DNA of 64,000 nt. Origin: Planctomycetota bacterium (GTDB lineage Bacteria > Planctomycetota > SZUA-567 > H5-PLA8). The number at the start of each line of letters is the position of its first letter. The first letter of the stretch is position 1. Location of the stretch: positions 2,693,460-2,757,459 of the forward strand of contig JAOSKN010000001.1 in the NCBI GenBank assembly GCA_027493525.1, written 5' to 3'. The translations under genes and the position numbers were made by a program. Of this stretch, positions 19,104 to 26,824 are shown piece after piece. A model generated the notes under the pieces. It did not search any database. It was not told the DNA's origin and saw only the letters and a program-made list of their open reading frames with translations.

Positions 19104-19133
19104 CAATTCCTGCGTTGACTTAGCAATTCCTGC
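19104..19133 (+). promoter_or_regulatory. Direct repeats, likely AraC-family operator
   Basis: CAATTCCTGC occurs at 19104-19113 and again at 19124-19133, exactly 20 bases apart (two helical turns) on the same face. AraC-family dimers bind such direct half-sites. A TTGACT (19115-19120) lies between them. The site sits 12 bases upstream of the AraC gene and 97 upstream of the divergent beta-helix gene. Confidence 0.55.
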
Positions 19134-19145
19134 TATCCTGACGGG

Positions 19146-20024
19146 ATGCCGAACCCCGCTGCGGCCGACCTGCTCGCGACCCTACTCAGTCCTCCGCCGA
19201 GTTGGACGCTTATCGCATCCTGCGTGCCCACGGCCGCCGAGCCAATCCGGCATCCGCGCCACGAGGCGTGGATGAGCAGTCACACGGACCGGCATCCGCA
19301 CCGGGAAATCCTGGTCGCGCTGCGGGGGCAAGGCTTCTACGGGTTCCAGGGCCGTCTTTTCCCTTGCCCTCCGGGTACGGTCTTCCTGCTCGATGTCTTC
19401 GAACCGCACGACTCGCACTACTCGGCGTACTCACCGCCAGCCGTACACCTGTGGATCCGAGTCATCCGCGACATCTTCTGGGTCCACTTCAGCGCGCTCG
19501 AGGGGGGACGAGAGCGCAACCTTCTGGAGGGCAGTCTGATTCTGAACCGCCCAAGCTCGGGGCTGCTCCTCAGGAATCTGTGGGACCGCGCGAAAGCCGA
19601 ACCGGCGGCCGATCCGGCACTGGTCCACGCGAAGCTCGGCGCGGCATTGCTGCTCTTGTTGGCCGAGATCCACGACCGGCTCGCGTACGAGGGTGGGGTG
19701 ACGGCCGGGAAATCCACCGAAGAAGGTGTGCTGCGCGCGCTCATGCGCCATGTCGCCGATCAGGGAGGCGCGGGCATGGATGTGCGGTATCTGGCTCGCC
19801 TAGCGGGCTACAGCGAGTACTACTTTATGCGCCTGTTCAAACAGCACACGGGACAGACGGTTCACCAATACATTGATGCATGCCGGCTCCGGCGCGCGAG
19901 AGAACTAATGCGCAGTGGCGTGAGCTTGAAAGAGACGTCCGCGCGCCTTGGCTTCGCGCACGCATCTTCGTTTTCGCGCTGGTGGAGCTCCCACCGTACG
20001 AACAAAGAAGATTACCCAAGCTAA
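19146..20024 (+). CDS. AraC family transcriptional regulator
   Basis: A 292-residue regulator with an N-terminal cupin-like ligand domain (SSHTDRHPHREILVALRGQGFYGFQG, then FPCPPGTVFLLDVFEPHDSHY) and a C-terminal double helix-turn-helix (VRYLARLAGYSEYYFMRLFKQHTGQTVHQYIDACRLRRA, then VSLKETSARLGFAHASSFSRWW). His-rich cupin fronts usually sense sugars. It is transcribed away from the secreted beta-helix gene, sharing a 138-base spacer with a CAATTCCTGC direct repeat, so it probably regulates that gene and itself. The start ATG at 19146 lacks a clear ribosome site. Confidence 0.85.
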   Translation: MPNPAAADLLATLLSPPPSWTLIASCVPTAAEPIRHPRHEAWMSSHTDRHPHREILVALRGQGFYGFQGRLFPCPPGTVFLLDVFEPHDSHYSAYSPPAVHLWIRVIRDIFWVHFSALEGGRERNLLEGSLILNRPSSGLLLRNLWDRAKAEPAADPALVHAKLGAALLLLLAEIHDRLAYEGGVTAGKSTEEGVLRALMRHVADQGGAGMDVRYLARLAGYSEYYFMRLFKQHTGQTVHQYIDACRLRRARELMRSGVSLKETSARLGFAHASSFSRWWSSHRTNKEDYPS

Positions 20025-20110
20025 TCCCCGCCAACGCTGCGATGGCATACCGACCGTTTCGTTGGATGGACGTGCGCGATAGGCGCATTCGGGTTTGCGG
20101 CAGAATGCAC

Positions 20111-20148
20111 AAAAAAACCCGGCCGGCGGAATCGCTCCGACGGCCGGG
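20111..20148 (-). terminator. Rho-independent terminator of the RNA candidate
   Basis: On the minus strand CCCGGCCG pairs perfectly with CGGCCGGG over a 15-base loop and runs into seven T (plus 20111-20117). No minus-strand protein gene lies upstream within 2 kb, so the terminator itself argues for a non-coding transcript. Confidence 0.8.
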
Positions 20149-20544
20149 TACGGTGATGCGTCTGACTGTCCCCGCAGGCGACTCGTCAGCCCCGACGGCA
20201 ATTACGCTTCAGGGCAACGGCCATCCCGCGGCTGTAGCCGCGCGGGGTCCTTCGGACCCCCCATCGTGGCTCGCTCGCGCGAGGTCACGACCGAAAGGAT
20301 GCGGCCTGGTCCACCGAAAGGTATTACCGTCCCTTACGAGGACAGCCTCCTCCGGTCACCGTAGGGTCTACTGCCTGCTGTCACTGGACCACCTCCTTTC
20401 GGTTTGCGGCCTCCCTGTGCCATTCCTGACCTCCCCCGGAGTGGGTCGGCAGCCGGGGTCCACGGCCTCCATTTAGACCGCGACGAACCGGCGTGCGGAC
20501 TGACCAGGTGTCTCCAACACCAACCGGCTAACGTCTTTAGCCGG
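20111..20544 (-). ncRNA. Candidate structured RNA of about 430 nt with extended anti-SD complementarity
   Basis: No convincing protein lies between AraC and the Gfo/Idh gene, but the minus strand is very rich in hairpins: CCGGCTAA/TTAGCCGG (20524-20544) at the 5' side, a GGGGTCC/GGACCCC hairpin, CGCGGCT/AGCCGCG, and a classic terminator (20111-20148) at the 3' end. At plus 20387-20400 the minus-strand RNA reads GAAAGGAGGTGGTCC, which can pair over 15 bases (one G-U) with the standard 16S rRNA tail. The octamer CCGAAAGG (20394-20401) has downstream partners CCTTTCGG, allowing alternative pairings. A 29-codon ORF with a good ribosome site overlaps the middle. It does not match the conserved cores of RNase P, tmRNA, SRP or 6S RNA as I know them. 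Confidence 0.45.
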
Positions 20545-20630
20545 CGCCTATTGGGGATCATCGTTCGCGCACTTGTGCAACTCAAGAAATTTTCGCCGCG
20601 CAAGCAAATTCTTTGTGTCATGGTCCGCTC

Positions 20631-20649
20631 AAAAAGCCCCGACCGGGCT
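20631..20649 (-). terminator. Possible terminator upstream of the Gfo/Idh gene
   Basis: On the minus strand AGCCC-GGTCG-GGGCT is followed by TTTTT. No minus-strand gene precedes it. It could be chance, or insulate the RNA candidate from antisense transcription. Confidence 0.3.
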
Positions 20650-20717
20650 CCTCTGGCGCGGCGTTGAAAGGCTCCCCGCTCCGCAATACCGTAGGTGCAA
20701 GCACAGGAGCCTCGTCC

Positions 20718-21842
20718 ATGCCCGAGAATCGGATTCGCATCGGCGTCGTTGGCTGCGGCGCGATCGCCCAGATCATGCACCTGCCGCACCTGCGCCAGTT
20801 GCATGAGACCTACGACCTCGCGGCGCTCTGCGACATCTCTCCCGGCGCGCTGAACTACTGCGGCGAGCAATGGCATGTGGAGTCGAAGCGGCGGCACGCC
20901 AGCGCGCAGGCCATGGTCGAGCAAGGCGGCCTCGACGCGGTGCTGGTCTGCGACCGGCTCCACGCCGACGCGACCGTCGCGGCGCTCGACGCCGGCTGCC
21001 ACGTCCTCGTCGAGAAGCCCATGGCGCACAGCCTGCGCGAGTGCGACCGCATGAACGAGGCCGCCGCGAAGGCCGGCAAGACGCTGATGCTCGCCTACAT
21101 GAAGCGCTACGATCCGGCCTACGAGTACGCGCAGGAGCGGGTCAAGCGGCGCAGCGATATCTTTCACGTCCGCGCACACGACTTTGTCGGTCCCAACGAT
21201 TCCTTTATCGCCGACATCCACCGCGTGAAGGTTTACAAGGACGTCCCGCCCAACGATTCCGGGCAGATCCACCAGCGCGAGATGACGGAATCCGTCGGCG
21301 AGCTGACGCCGCTGCGGCGGAGCGTCTACGGGACGCTGCTCGGACTGTGCAGCCACGACCTGGCGATCCTGCGCGGGATGTTCGGCAGCCCGCGGCGCGT
21401 CGCCTCGGCCCTGGCCGCGCGCGGCGGGCGGACCTTCCACGCGCTCCTCGATTACGGCGACGAGATCACCGGCGTATTCGAGTACGGCATCCTCAAGCTC
21501 AAGAAATTCGACGAGGTCTTGTCGATTTACGCCGCCGGCGAAGTGATCCAAGTCAAGTTCCCGAGCCCCTACATTCCCTATGCGACGACGGTGGTGGAAC
21601 TCTGGGAACCCGAAGGGCCGGGCAAAGCCGAGCGCCCCAACTGCCCCGATCTGCCGGAAGGGACCGCCGGCCAGGGCTTCAAGGAATCTTTCGTCGCGCC
21701 GAGCAACGACGAGGCCTTTCGCCGCGAGCTGGAACACTTCGCGCATTGCGTCCGCACCGGCGCCAAGCCTCGCACCACCGGCGAAGATGGGCGCGAAGAC
21801 GTGCGGCTGTGCATCGAAATGACCAAAGCCGCGTGCGGGTAA
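20718..21842 (+). CDS. Gfo/Idh/MocA family oxidoreductase
   Basis: A 374-residue NAD(P)-dependent oxidoreductase. The Rossmann motif GVVGCGAIAQ starts at residue 9, HVLVEKPMAHSLRECDRM is the EKP motif with the catalytic Lys, and the C-terminal domain (HDFVGPNDSFIADIHRV onward) is the usual alpha/beta half. AGGAG lies before the ATG at 20718. The family oxidises sugars or inositols, or reduces aldonates. The substrate is unknown. Many planctomycete members carry a TAT signal; this one has none, so it is cytosolic. It is alone, followed by a heptamer-repeat element that begins at its stop codon. Confidence 0.85.
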   Translation: MPENRIRIGVVGCGAIAQIMHLPHLRQLHETYDLAALCDISPGALNYCGEQWHVESKRRHASAQAMVEQGGLDAVLVCDRLHADATVAALDAGCHVLVEKPMAHSLRECDRMNEAAAKAGKTLMLAYMKRYDPAYEYAQERVKRRSDIFHVRAHDFVGPNDSFIADIHRVKVYKDVPPNDSGQIHQREMTESVGELTPLRRSVYGTLLGLCSHDLAILRGMFGSPRRVASALAARGGRTFHALLDYGDEITGVFEYGILKLKKFDEVLSIYAAGEVIQVKFPSPYIPYATTVVELWEPEGPGKAERPNCPDLPEGTAGQGFKESFVAPSNDEAFRRELEHFAHCVRTGAKPRTTGEDGREDVRLCIEMTKAACG

Positions 21843-21917
21843 GCATGAAGTGGAACCAAGTCCCTGAAGCGGTCGCCAGGAAGCTGTCTTTACGTCTTAC
21901 GTTTCACGTTTCACTTC
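21840..21917. repeat. Heptamer-armed repeat, ACGTTTC type, second copy
   Basis: ACGTCTT, ACGTTTC and ACGTTTC follow one another in register at 21892-21912. A weak inverted arm (AAGCATGAAGTGG) starts right at the stop codon of the Gfo/Idh gene. Confidence 0.6.
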
Positions 21918-21957
21918 GATCTTTACACCGATGCCCGCGCTTTGATATTCTTCCCCC

Positions 21958-22242
21958 ATGTCCGCTCCGATTCTCAACGACCGCGCCATCGCGCTCATCG
22001 CCGAGCGGCGCATCCAAGAGGCGCTGAAGAGCGGCGCCTTCGAGAACCTCCCCGGCGCGGGAAAGCCGATCCCGGACCTCGACCAGCCTTACGACGAACT
22101 GTGGTGGCTCAAGAAGCTGCTCAAGCGCGAGGAACTGACCGGCCTGCCGCGCGAAGCCGCGCGCCTGAAGGCCCAGCGGCGGCTTAACCACGGAGGCACG
22201 GAGTACACGGAGAACGGCCTCGCGGATGGCGTGAAGCGTTAA
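21958..22242 (+). CDS. DUF1992 (DnaJ-homologue C28-like) protein, 3' end replaced by a repeat
   Basis: A 94-residue protein. Residues 1-75 (MSAPILNDRAIALIAERRIQEAL, FENLPGAGKPIPDL, then LKREELTGLPREAARLKAQRR) are the conserved DUF1992 domain. From residue 78 the frame enters the left arm of the CACGGAG repeat and reads NHGGTEYTEN before stopping at 22242. Family members usually continue with another short helix, so the natural C-terminus is probably lost or overwritten. The core domain is complete and may still work. No function is established. Convergent with the NYN gene across the repeat. Confidence 0.75.
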   Translation: MSAPILNDRAIALIAERRIQEALKSGAFENLPGAGKPIPDLDQPYDELWWLKKLLKREELTGLPREAARLKAQRRLNHGGTEYTENGLADGVKR

Positions 22243-22296
22243 GCGTCCAATCCCTACAGCATGTCGTTTTTCCGTGCCCTCCGTGCCTCCGTGGTA
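22187..22296. repeat. Heptamer-armed inverted repeat, CACGGAG type
   Basis: Three CACGGAG units (22189-22212, spacers of one and two bases) face three inverted units CTCCGTG (22270-22293) across a 57-base loop. The arms match at about 26 of 29 bases. The left arm is translated as the end of DUF1992. The right arm ends 11 bases from the stop of the NYN gene. Confidence 0.85.
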
Positions 22297-22304
22297 GATG
22301 CGAA

Positions 22305-22823
22305 TTACTCATCGTCCTTGAAATCGAAGAGTTTCATCCACTCGTCCACCTCGTGCGGCGAAAGGCCGGCATACTTGCGCGGGTCTTCTCCGGCGAAAGG
22401 ATCGCGGCGGGAACGCCGTTCGGCCTCCTTCATGCGCTTCAGGAACTCGGCACAAGATACGATGCGGCCGCGCGCGCGGGTCACCTCGCGCGTGATGAAC
22501 TTATCGTTGGTCACGACGGTGAGTTCGCCAGGGCGCTGCGCGGAGTCCACCAGGTCGATGATGTAACGGTCGGCCTCGGAACGGGGATCGGCGTAGACCA
22601 GGGTCACGCGCCCGCCGGCCTCGCGTTCCTCGCGGGAGCGGTGCGCGGCCTTCTCGGAACCGTCGAAGACCGCGAGAATCGACTCCAGCCGCTCCAGCTT
22701 GGCGAACGCCGCCAGCCGGCCGACCAGCAGCGCCCGCGCCGCCTGAAAGCCCTGCCCGTCGAGGGTCTCGTAGAGCTTGGTGTCGTGGAAGATCAGGTTG
22801 CACGCGTCGATGACGTACTTCAT
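22305..22823 (-). CDS. NYN domain (YacP/PIN-like) ribonuclease
   Basis: A 172-residue PIN-fold protein of the NYN/YacP type: MKYVIDACNLIFHD carries the first Asp and Asn, VFDGSEK the second acidic site, and VTNDKFITREV the third. The family includes Rae1/YacP, a ribosome-associated endonuclease in Bacillus. The acidic tail (FDFKDDE) is normal. The start at 22823 is set by homology; a second in-frame ATG lies at 22841. It is downstream of fumC on the same strand, separated by a hairpin element, so may be cotranscribed. Confidence 0.8.
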   Translation of the reverse strand: MKYVIDACNLIFHDTKLYETLDGQGFQAARALLVGRLAAFAKLERLESILAVFDGSEKAAHRSREEREAGGRVTLVYADPRSEADRYIIDLVDSAQRPGELTVVTNDKFITREVTRARGRIVSCAEFLKRMKEAERRSRRDPFAGEDPRKYAGLSPHEVDEWMKLFDFKDDE

Positions 22824-22853
22824 GGGCCAAACGTACCGCATTTCGGAAGAAGA

Positions 22854-22911
22854 GGGCAAGTATATAGGATTGATATTACAGATCACAGATTAATCCGGCA
22901 ACTTGCCCACC
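22854..22911. repeat. Heptamer repeat within a hairpin, ATTACAG type
   Basis: ATTACAG, ATCACAG and ATTAATC lie in register at 22875-22895, inside GGATT/AATCC arms and an outer GGGCAAGT/ACTTGCCC pair (22854-22861 with 22903-22910). The fumC stop (22890-22892) lies in the last unit. Confidence 0.6.
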
Positions 22912-24287
22912 ATCTTTTCCGGCAGCACCCATTTATCGAAGTCCTCGGGCTTGACCAGCTTCAGCTCGGCGGCGGCTTCCTTCAGCGTCAAGCCCTGCTT
23001 GTGCGCGTGCTTGGCGATCTTGGCGGCGTTGTCGTAGCCGATGTGCGGGTTGAGCGCGGTGACGAGCATCAGGCTCTCCTGCAGGTTTCGCGCGATCTTC
23101 TCGGCGTTGGGCTCGATCCCTTCCACGCAGTGGGTCTGGAACGATTCGGAGGCGTCGCCGAGCAGCCGGCAGCTTTGCAGGAAATTGTGGGCGATCAGCG
23201 GCTTGTAGACATTAAGCTCGAAGTTCCCGCACATCCCGCCGATGTTGATCGCTACGTCGTTGCCCATGACCTGCGCGCAGGCCATGGTGAGCGCCTCGCA
23301 CTGCGTCGGGTTGACTTTGCCGGGCATGATGCTGCTGCCGGGCTCGTTCTCGGGAATCACGATCTCTCCAATGCCGCAACGCGGGCCGCTGGCGAGCCAG
23401 CGGACGTCGTTGGCGATCTTGGTCAGCGAAGCAGCGAGGGTCTTCAGCGCGCCGTGGGCGTGGACGAAGGCGTCCTTCGCCGCCAGCGCCTCGAACTTGT
23501 TCGGCGCGGTCACGAACGGGTGCCCGGTCAGTTCGTGGATTTTCTGCGCGACGCGGACGGCGAACTCGGGATGCGCGTTGAGCCCCGTACCGACGGCCGT
23601 TCCGCCCAGCGCCAGTTCGCAGAGGTGCGGCAGCGCGGCCTCCAGGTGCGCGATGCCGTGGTCGAGCATCGAGACGTAGCCGCTGAATTCCTGGCCCAGC
23701 GTGAGCGGCGTGGCGTCCTGCAGGTGCGTCCGCCCAATCTTCACGACCTTCATGAACTTCCTGGACTTCAACGCCCAGACCTCGCGGAGCGCGCGGAGTT
23801 TTGGCAGCGTCCGCTCCTTCACGGCCACGACCGCGGCGACGTGCATCGCCGTGGGAAAAACATCGTTGCTCGACTGCCCCTTGTTGACGTGGTCGTTGGG
23901 ATGGACGAGCCGCTCTTCGCCGCGCGGCCCGCCGAGCAGCTCGCTGGCGCGGTTGGCGAGGACCTCGTTGGCGTTCATGTTGCTCTGCGTGCCGCTGCCG
24001 GTCTGCCAGACCGCGAGCGGGAACTCGCCGTCGTGCTTCCCCGCCAGGACCTCGTCGGCCGCCGCGGCGATCGCCTGCCCGAGCTTCTTGTCGAGCGCGC
24101 CGAGGTCCATGTTCACCAGCGCGGCGGCCTTCTTGACCAGGATCAGCGCGTGGACCAGCGCGCGCGGCATCTTCTCATCGCCGATCCTGAAGTTCTCCAG
24201 GCTGCGCTGGGTCTGCGCGCCCCAGAGGCGATCGTTGGGCACCTGCATCTCGCCCATGGTGTCCTTTTCGATGCGGAAAGCGCTCAT
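22890..24287 (-). CDS. fumC: Class II fumarate hydratase
   Basis: A 465-residue class II fumarase interconverting fumarate and L-malate in the TCA cycle, as a cytosolic homotetramer. Hallmarks in order: [22 protein letters not shown] start (here [18 protein letters not shown]), [46 protein letters not shown] and the catalytic loop [11 protein letters not shown] near residue 316. The ATG at 24287 has AGGACCGG upstream; the open frame extends further but without homology. The Met-rich iron-free class II signature excludes aspartase mainly by context (GxGSGT and loop residues), not proved. The stop codon lies inside a heptamer repeat. Confidence 0.92.
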   Translation of the reverse strand: MSAFRIEKDTMGEMQVPNDRLWGAQTQRSLENFRIGDEKMPRALVHALILVKKAAALVNMDLGALDKKLGQAIAAAADEVLAGKHDGEFPLAVWQTGSGTQSNMNANEVLANRASELLGGPRGEERLVHPNDHVNKGQSSNDVFPTAMHVAAVVAVKERTLPKLRALREVWALKSRKFMKVVKIGRTHLQDATPLTLGQEFSGYVSMLDHGIAHLEAALPHLCELALGGTAVGTGLNAHPEFAVRVAQKIHELTGHPFVTAPNKFEALAAKDAFVHAHGALKTLAASLTKIANDVRWLASGPRCGIGEIVIPENEPGSSIMPGKVNPTQCEALTMACAQVMGNDVAINIGGMCGNFELNVYKPLIAHNFLQSCRLLGDASESFQTHCVEGIEPNAEKIARNLQESLMLVTALNPHIGYDNAAKIAKHAHKQGLTLKEAAAELKLVKPEDFDKWVLPEKMVGKLPD

Positions 24288-24738
24288 CGTGGCCGGTCCT
24301 CGCGTGGGTTGGCGTGTGGACGCCATGTTGCGCGTGCCGGCGGAGGCTGTCAACGCCGGTTGGCGCGGCTCGATTCGCCGCGGCGGACGCTTCGAGTAGG
24401 TCTGTTCGCGGAGATCCGTCCGGCCACGGCGGAGAATTGCACGACCTGGAGCGCGCGCCGGACGAGACGCGGAATCCCTGGGACGATCCGGCGGGTGTGG
24501 ACGTGAGGAGCGAGGCGCCGCCGCGCCTCACGCACCGCATGACCTGAATCGTCGATCCGCTCCCACCGCGGCGCTCCAACTACTGAGTACCGTACCGCAG
24601 AAGTAACTGGCTCAATGCGCCGGGCATTTTGTCCCGGATCGAGGCGCGTCGAAAGAGCATATCGGGACGAAGATCTGTGACCGAGACGCAACGAAGACCC
24701 GGGCAAAAGGCACTGCGCCGTGGGTCAGAAACTTCTGC
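24288..24738. other. 450-base gap between fumC and the sigma factor gene
   Basis: No convincing gene is seen on either strand. The stretch should contain the fumC promoter. TACTGAGTACC at 24583-24593 resembles one arm of the hairpin at 24739-24773. Confidence 0.4.
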
Positions 24739-24773
24739 GGCGCGGTACTGAGCGAACCGCTCAGTACCGCGCC
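24739..24773 (-). terminator. Perfect 16-bp hairpin behind the sigma factor gene
   Basis: GGCGCGGTACTGAGCG pairs perfectly with CGCTCAGTACCGCGCC over a three-base loop, 16 bases downstream of the sigma factor stop. There is no T-run, so it is an atypical terminator or an mRNA-stabilising stem. Confidence 0.5.
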
Positions 24774-24789
24774 GGAGCCGGCCCGCGGT

Positions 24790-26121
24790 TCAGGGGTGCC
24801 TGGCGAGGTCCATCACCTGCTGGAAGGCGGCTCGAGTCAGCCGCTCGAACTCGCCGCGCGACACTTCCCGGTCGTTGTATACGTACGTCGACTCACCTGG
24901 GCCGGCGGTCGCGGCGGACGTCGAGGACGCAACCCGCGCGTTGGTGTCGTGTACCTGCCGGTCGCCAGCCGCTCGCTTGAGGTCTTCGAAACGCTTGAAG
25001 GCCTCGTCTTTCAGCCGCTCGTATTCCTCGGCCGAAACTTCGCGCCCATTGAAAACGTGCTTCGATGCGCCGGAGCCGGCCGTCACCGAGGAAATCGAGG
25101 ACGAGGCGCGCGCGCCGCCCTCCAAATCCATGCGGTCCTTGAACGCCTCGAAGCGCTTGCGAGCCTCGGCTTGAAGCCGTTCGAACTCCTCGCGGCCAAC
25201 CTCGCGACCGTTGAAAACGTGGGACTCGCGGCGCTCGACGCGGCCGCCTTCGGAAGCCTGGGACGGTGCGGACAAACTCAGCGCTACGCAAGCCGCCAAG
25301 GCCGCGCTCGCAGCCGATCCGATACCGATCTTGAACATGATGCCGACTCCTTTCGCCGATTCCGGAACCACGGCCTCCAGCGCCGGCGCCGCCGAGGCCT
25401 CCCCTGAAGCCGCCCATCGCGCCACGCGTGCCGCCGCGGCTGCCGGCACGCCGACCTTCGAAACGCACGCGATCGGCCAAGCGCCCGCAGCCGGCGGCAG
25501 CAAAGCAGTGGCCGCCAGGCGTGCGCGAAGCCGCTCCAGGGCGCGCTGCACTCGCTTGCGCGCGGCGGCCTCGCGCAGGCCCAGTTGCGCCGCGACTTGC
25601 GCGTAATCCAGCCCGCCGAAGTATCGCAGCACGAGCGGCGTACGCAGGTTTTCCGGCAGGCTCGCGACCTCTTCCCGCAGGACCGCTTGCGCCGGCTCGC
25701 ACTGGCTCGGCACGCTGGCCGCCGCGCGCTCGCGCTTCTCCCTACGCCGCTCCGAGCGCTGCAATTTGAGGGCGACGTTGGCGCAGACATGCAGAAGCCA
25801 AGCCCGCGCCGAGCCGTCGCGATCAGCGGGCCGGGCGCGGAAGCGCGCCGCATGCCGGCGCACCTGCAGGAGCGTTTCCTGAACGATATCGTCGGCCAAG
25901 GCGTCGTCGCCTGTCAAGCGCCGCGCAAGCGACCAGAGCGCGGGCCCCGATTCCGCGGCCAAGGCGCCCCAGGCCTCGCGATCCGGCCCTTCGGCCAATC
26001 GCGCCAGGGCCTCGGCAAGGCCGAGCGGCTTGGGGTTCGGATCCCACACGTCACTGGGAAAACCCCGCTGGCGAGCCGGTTGTGACGCGTTTTCTGGAAT
26101 GAGCAAGGCGGACGAAGCCAT
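24790..26121 (-). CDS. ECF sigma factor with transmembrane helix and threefold C-terminal repeat
   Basis: A 443-residue fusion. Residues 40-195 are an ECF sigma factor: region 2 (GDDALADDIVQETLLQVRRHAARF) and region 4 (SLPENLRTPLVLRYFGGLDYAQVAAQLGL, then RKRVQRALERLRARL). A hydrophobic helix follows near 260-285 (GSAASAALAACVALSLSA). The tail has three copies of a 25-residue unit starting near 298, 353 and 411: SHVFNGREVGREEFERL, KHVFNGREVSAEEYERL and TYVYNDREVSRGEFERL. Planctomycetes have ECF families with such extensions, thought to replace a separate anti-sigma factor. The tail should be outside the membrane and may sense a signal. GGGAAGA precedes the ATG at 26121. No anti-sigma gene is adjacent. 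Confidence 0.8.
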   Translation of the reverse strand: MASSALLIPENASQPARQRGFPSDVWDPNPKPLGLAEALARLAEGPDREAWGALAAESGPALWSLARRLTGDDALADDIVQETLLQVRRHAARFRARPADRDGSARAWLLHVCANVALKLQRSERRREKRERAAASVPSQCEPAQAVLREEVASLPENLRTPLVLRYFGGLDYAQVAAQLGLREAAARKRVQRALERLRARLAATALLPPAAGAWPIACVSKVGVPAAAAARVARWAASGEASAAPALEAVVPESAKGVGIMFKIGIGSAASAALAACVALSLSAPSQASEGGRVERRESHVFNGREVGREEFERLQAEARKRFEAFKDRMDLEGGARASSSISSVTAGSGASKHVFNGREVSAEEYERLKDEAFKRFEDLKRAAGDRQVHDTNARVASSTSAATAGPGESTYVYNDREVSRGEFERLTRAAFQQVMDLARHP

Positions 26122-26286
26122 CGTCGGTCTTCCCTGTGGTTATGGGATGACGGCGATTGGGGTGGGTGGCGTGACGGACAGGGCGAGTTTTTTTCGGGCG
26201 AAACGGGAATGGGCCTCGCCCCGCGAGAATCCGCCTACCGGGCGCAGCAAGAGCGCTCCGAATTACGACTATTGGGGAAGAAAAAA

Positions 26287-26802
26287 TCAGCCTGCGTTGG
26301 CGAGGATCGCCTGCATGAATGCCGGAAGATCCTTCGGCACCTGCGCGCTGACGAGGTTCCCGTCCACCACGCAGGGTTCGTCCACCCAGATGGCGCCGGC
26401 GTTCTCCAGGTCGTCGCGGATCGAAAAGTGCGCGGTGACGCGCTTGCCTTTCAGGATTTTCGCGCTGATCGGCACCCAGCCGGCGTGGCAGATGAAGCCG
26501 ATCGTCGCGCCGGCCGCGCAGGCAGCGTGAACCAGTTTGTTGCAGGCGGGGTAGCGGCGCAGCTTGTCGGGCGCGTAGCCGCCGGGCACGATCAGGATCC
26601 CGACGGCCTTCGGATCGAGGGCTTCGAAATTCGCGTCCGCCTTCACCGGATAGCCGTGCTTGGACTCGTACGTCGCGCCCTTCTCGGGGCCGGCGACGAG
26701 CACCTCCCAGCCGGCCTCGATCAGCCGCAGGCGCGGGTAATGCAGCTCCAGGTCCTCGTAGATGTTCTCGGCCAGCACGACGGCGAGTTTGGTCTTGGCC
26801 AT
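26287..26802 (-). CDS. DJ-1/PfpI family protein
   Basis: A 171-residue class I glutamine-amidotransferase-like protein with the nucleophile elbow GFICHAGW (Cys near 106) and PGGYAPDKLRR. The pattern fits PfpI/YhbO-type enzymes reported as glyoxalase III-like or deglycase-type stress proteins; a protease role is old annotation. AKTKLAVVLAENIYEDLELHYP is a normal start. It lies 22 bases downstream of the SpoIIE-type phosphatase and probably shares its transcript, an unusual pairing that suggests a stress-linked output. Confidence 0.85.
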   Translation of the reverse strand: MAKTKLAVVLAENIYEDLELHYPRLRLIEAGWEVLVAGPEKGATYESKHGYPVKADANFEALDPKAVGILIVPGGYAPDKLRRYPACNKLVHAACAAGATIGFICHAGWVPISAKILKGKRVTAHFSIRDDLENAGAIWVDEPCVVDGNLVSAQVPKDLPAFMQAILANAG

Positions 26803-26824
26803 GAGTCGCCCCCTTTGGCGATCG

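Noticed and set aside
20111..20544. RNase P RNA or tmRNA identity for the structured RNA
   Set aside because: The conserved cores known for these RNAs (GAGGAAAGUCC, or a tRNA-like end with CCA) were not found by eye.
20334..21746. A 470-codon open frame on the minus strand
   Set aside because: It is antisense to the Gfo/Idh gene and has no family signature; high GC gives long antisense frames. Only its last 29 codons lie in the RNA candidate.
22187..22296. CRISPR array as explanation of the CACGGAG repeats
   Set aside because: Units are seven bases with spacers of one or two and arms inverted; no cas genes in the window.
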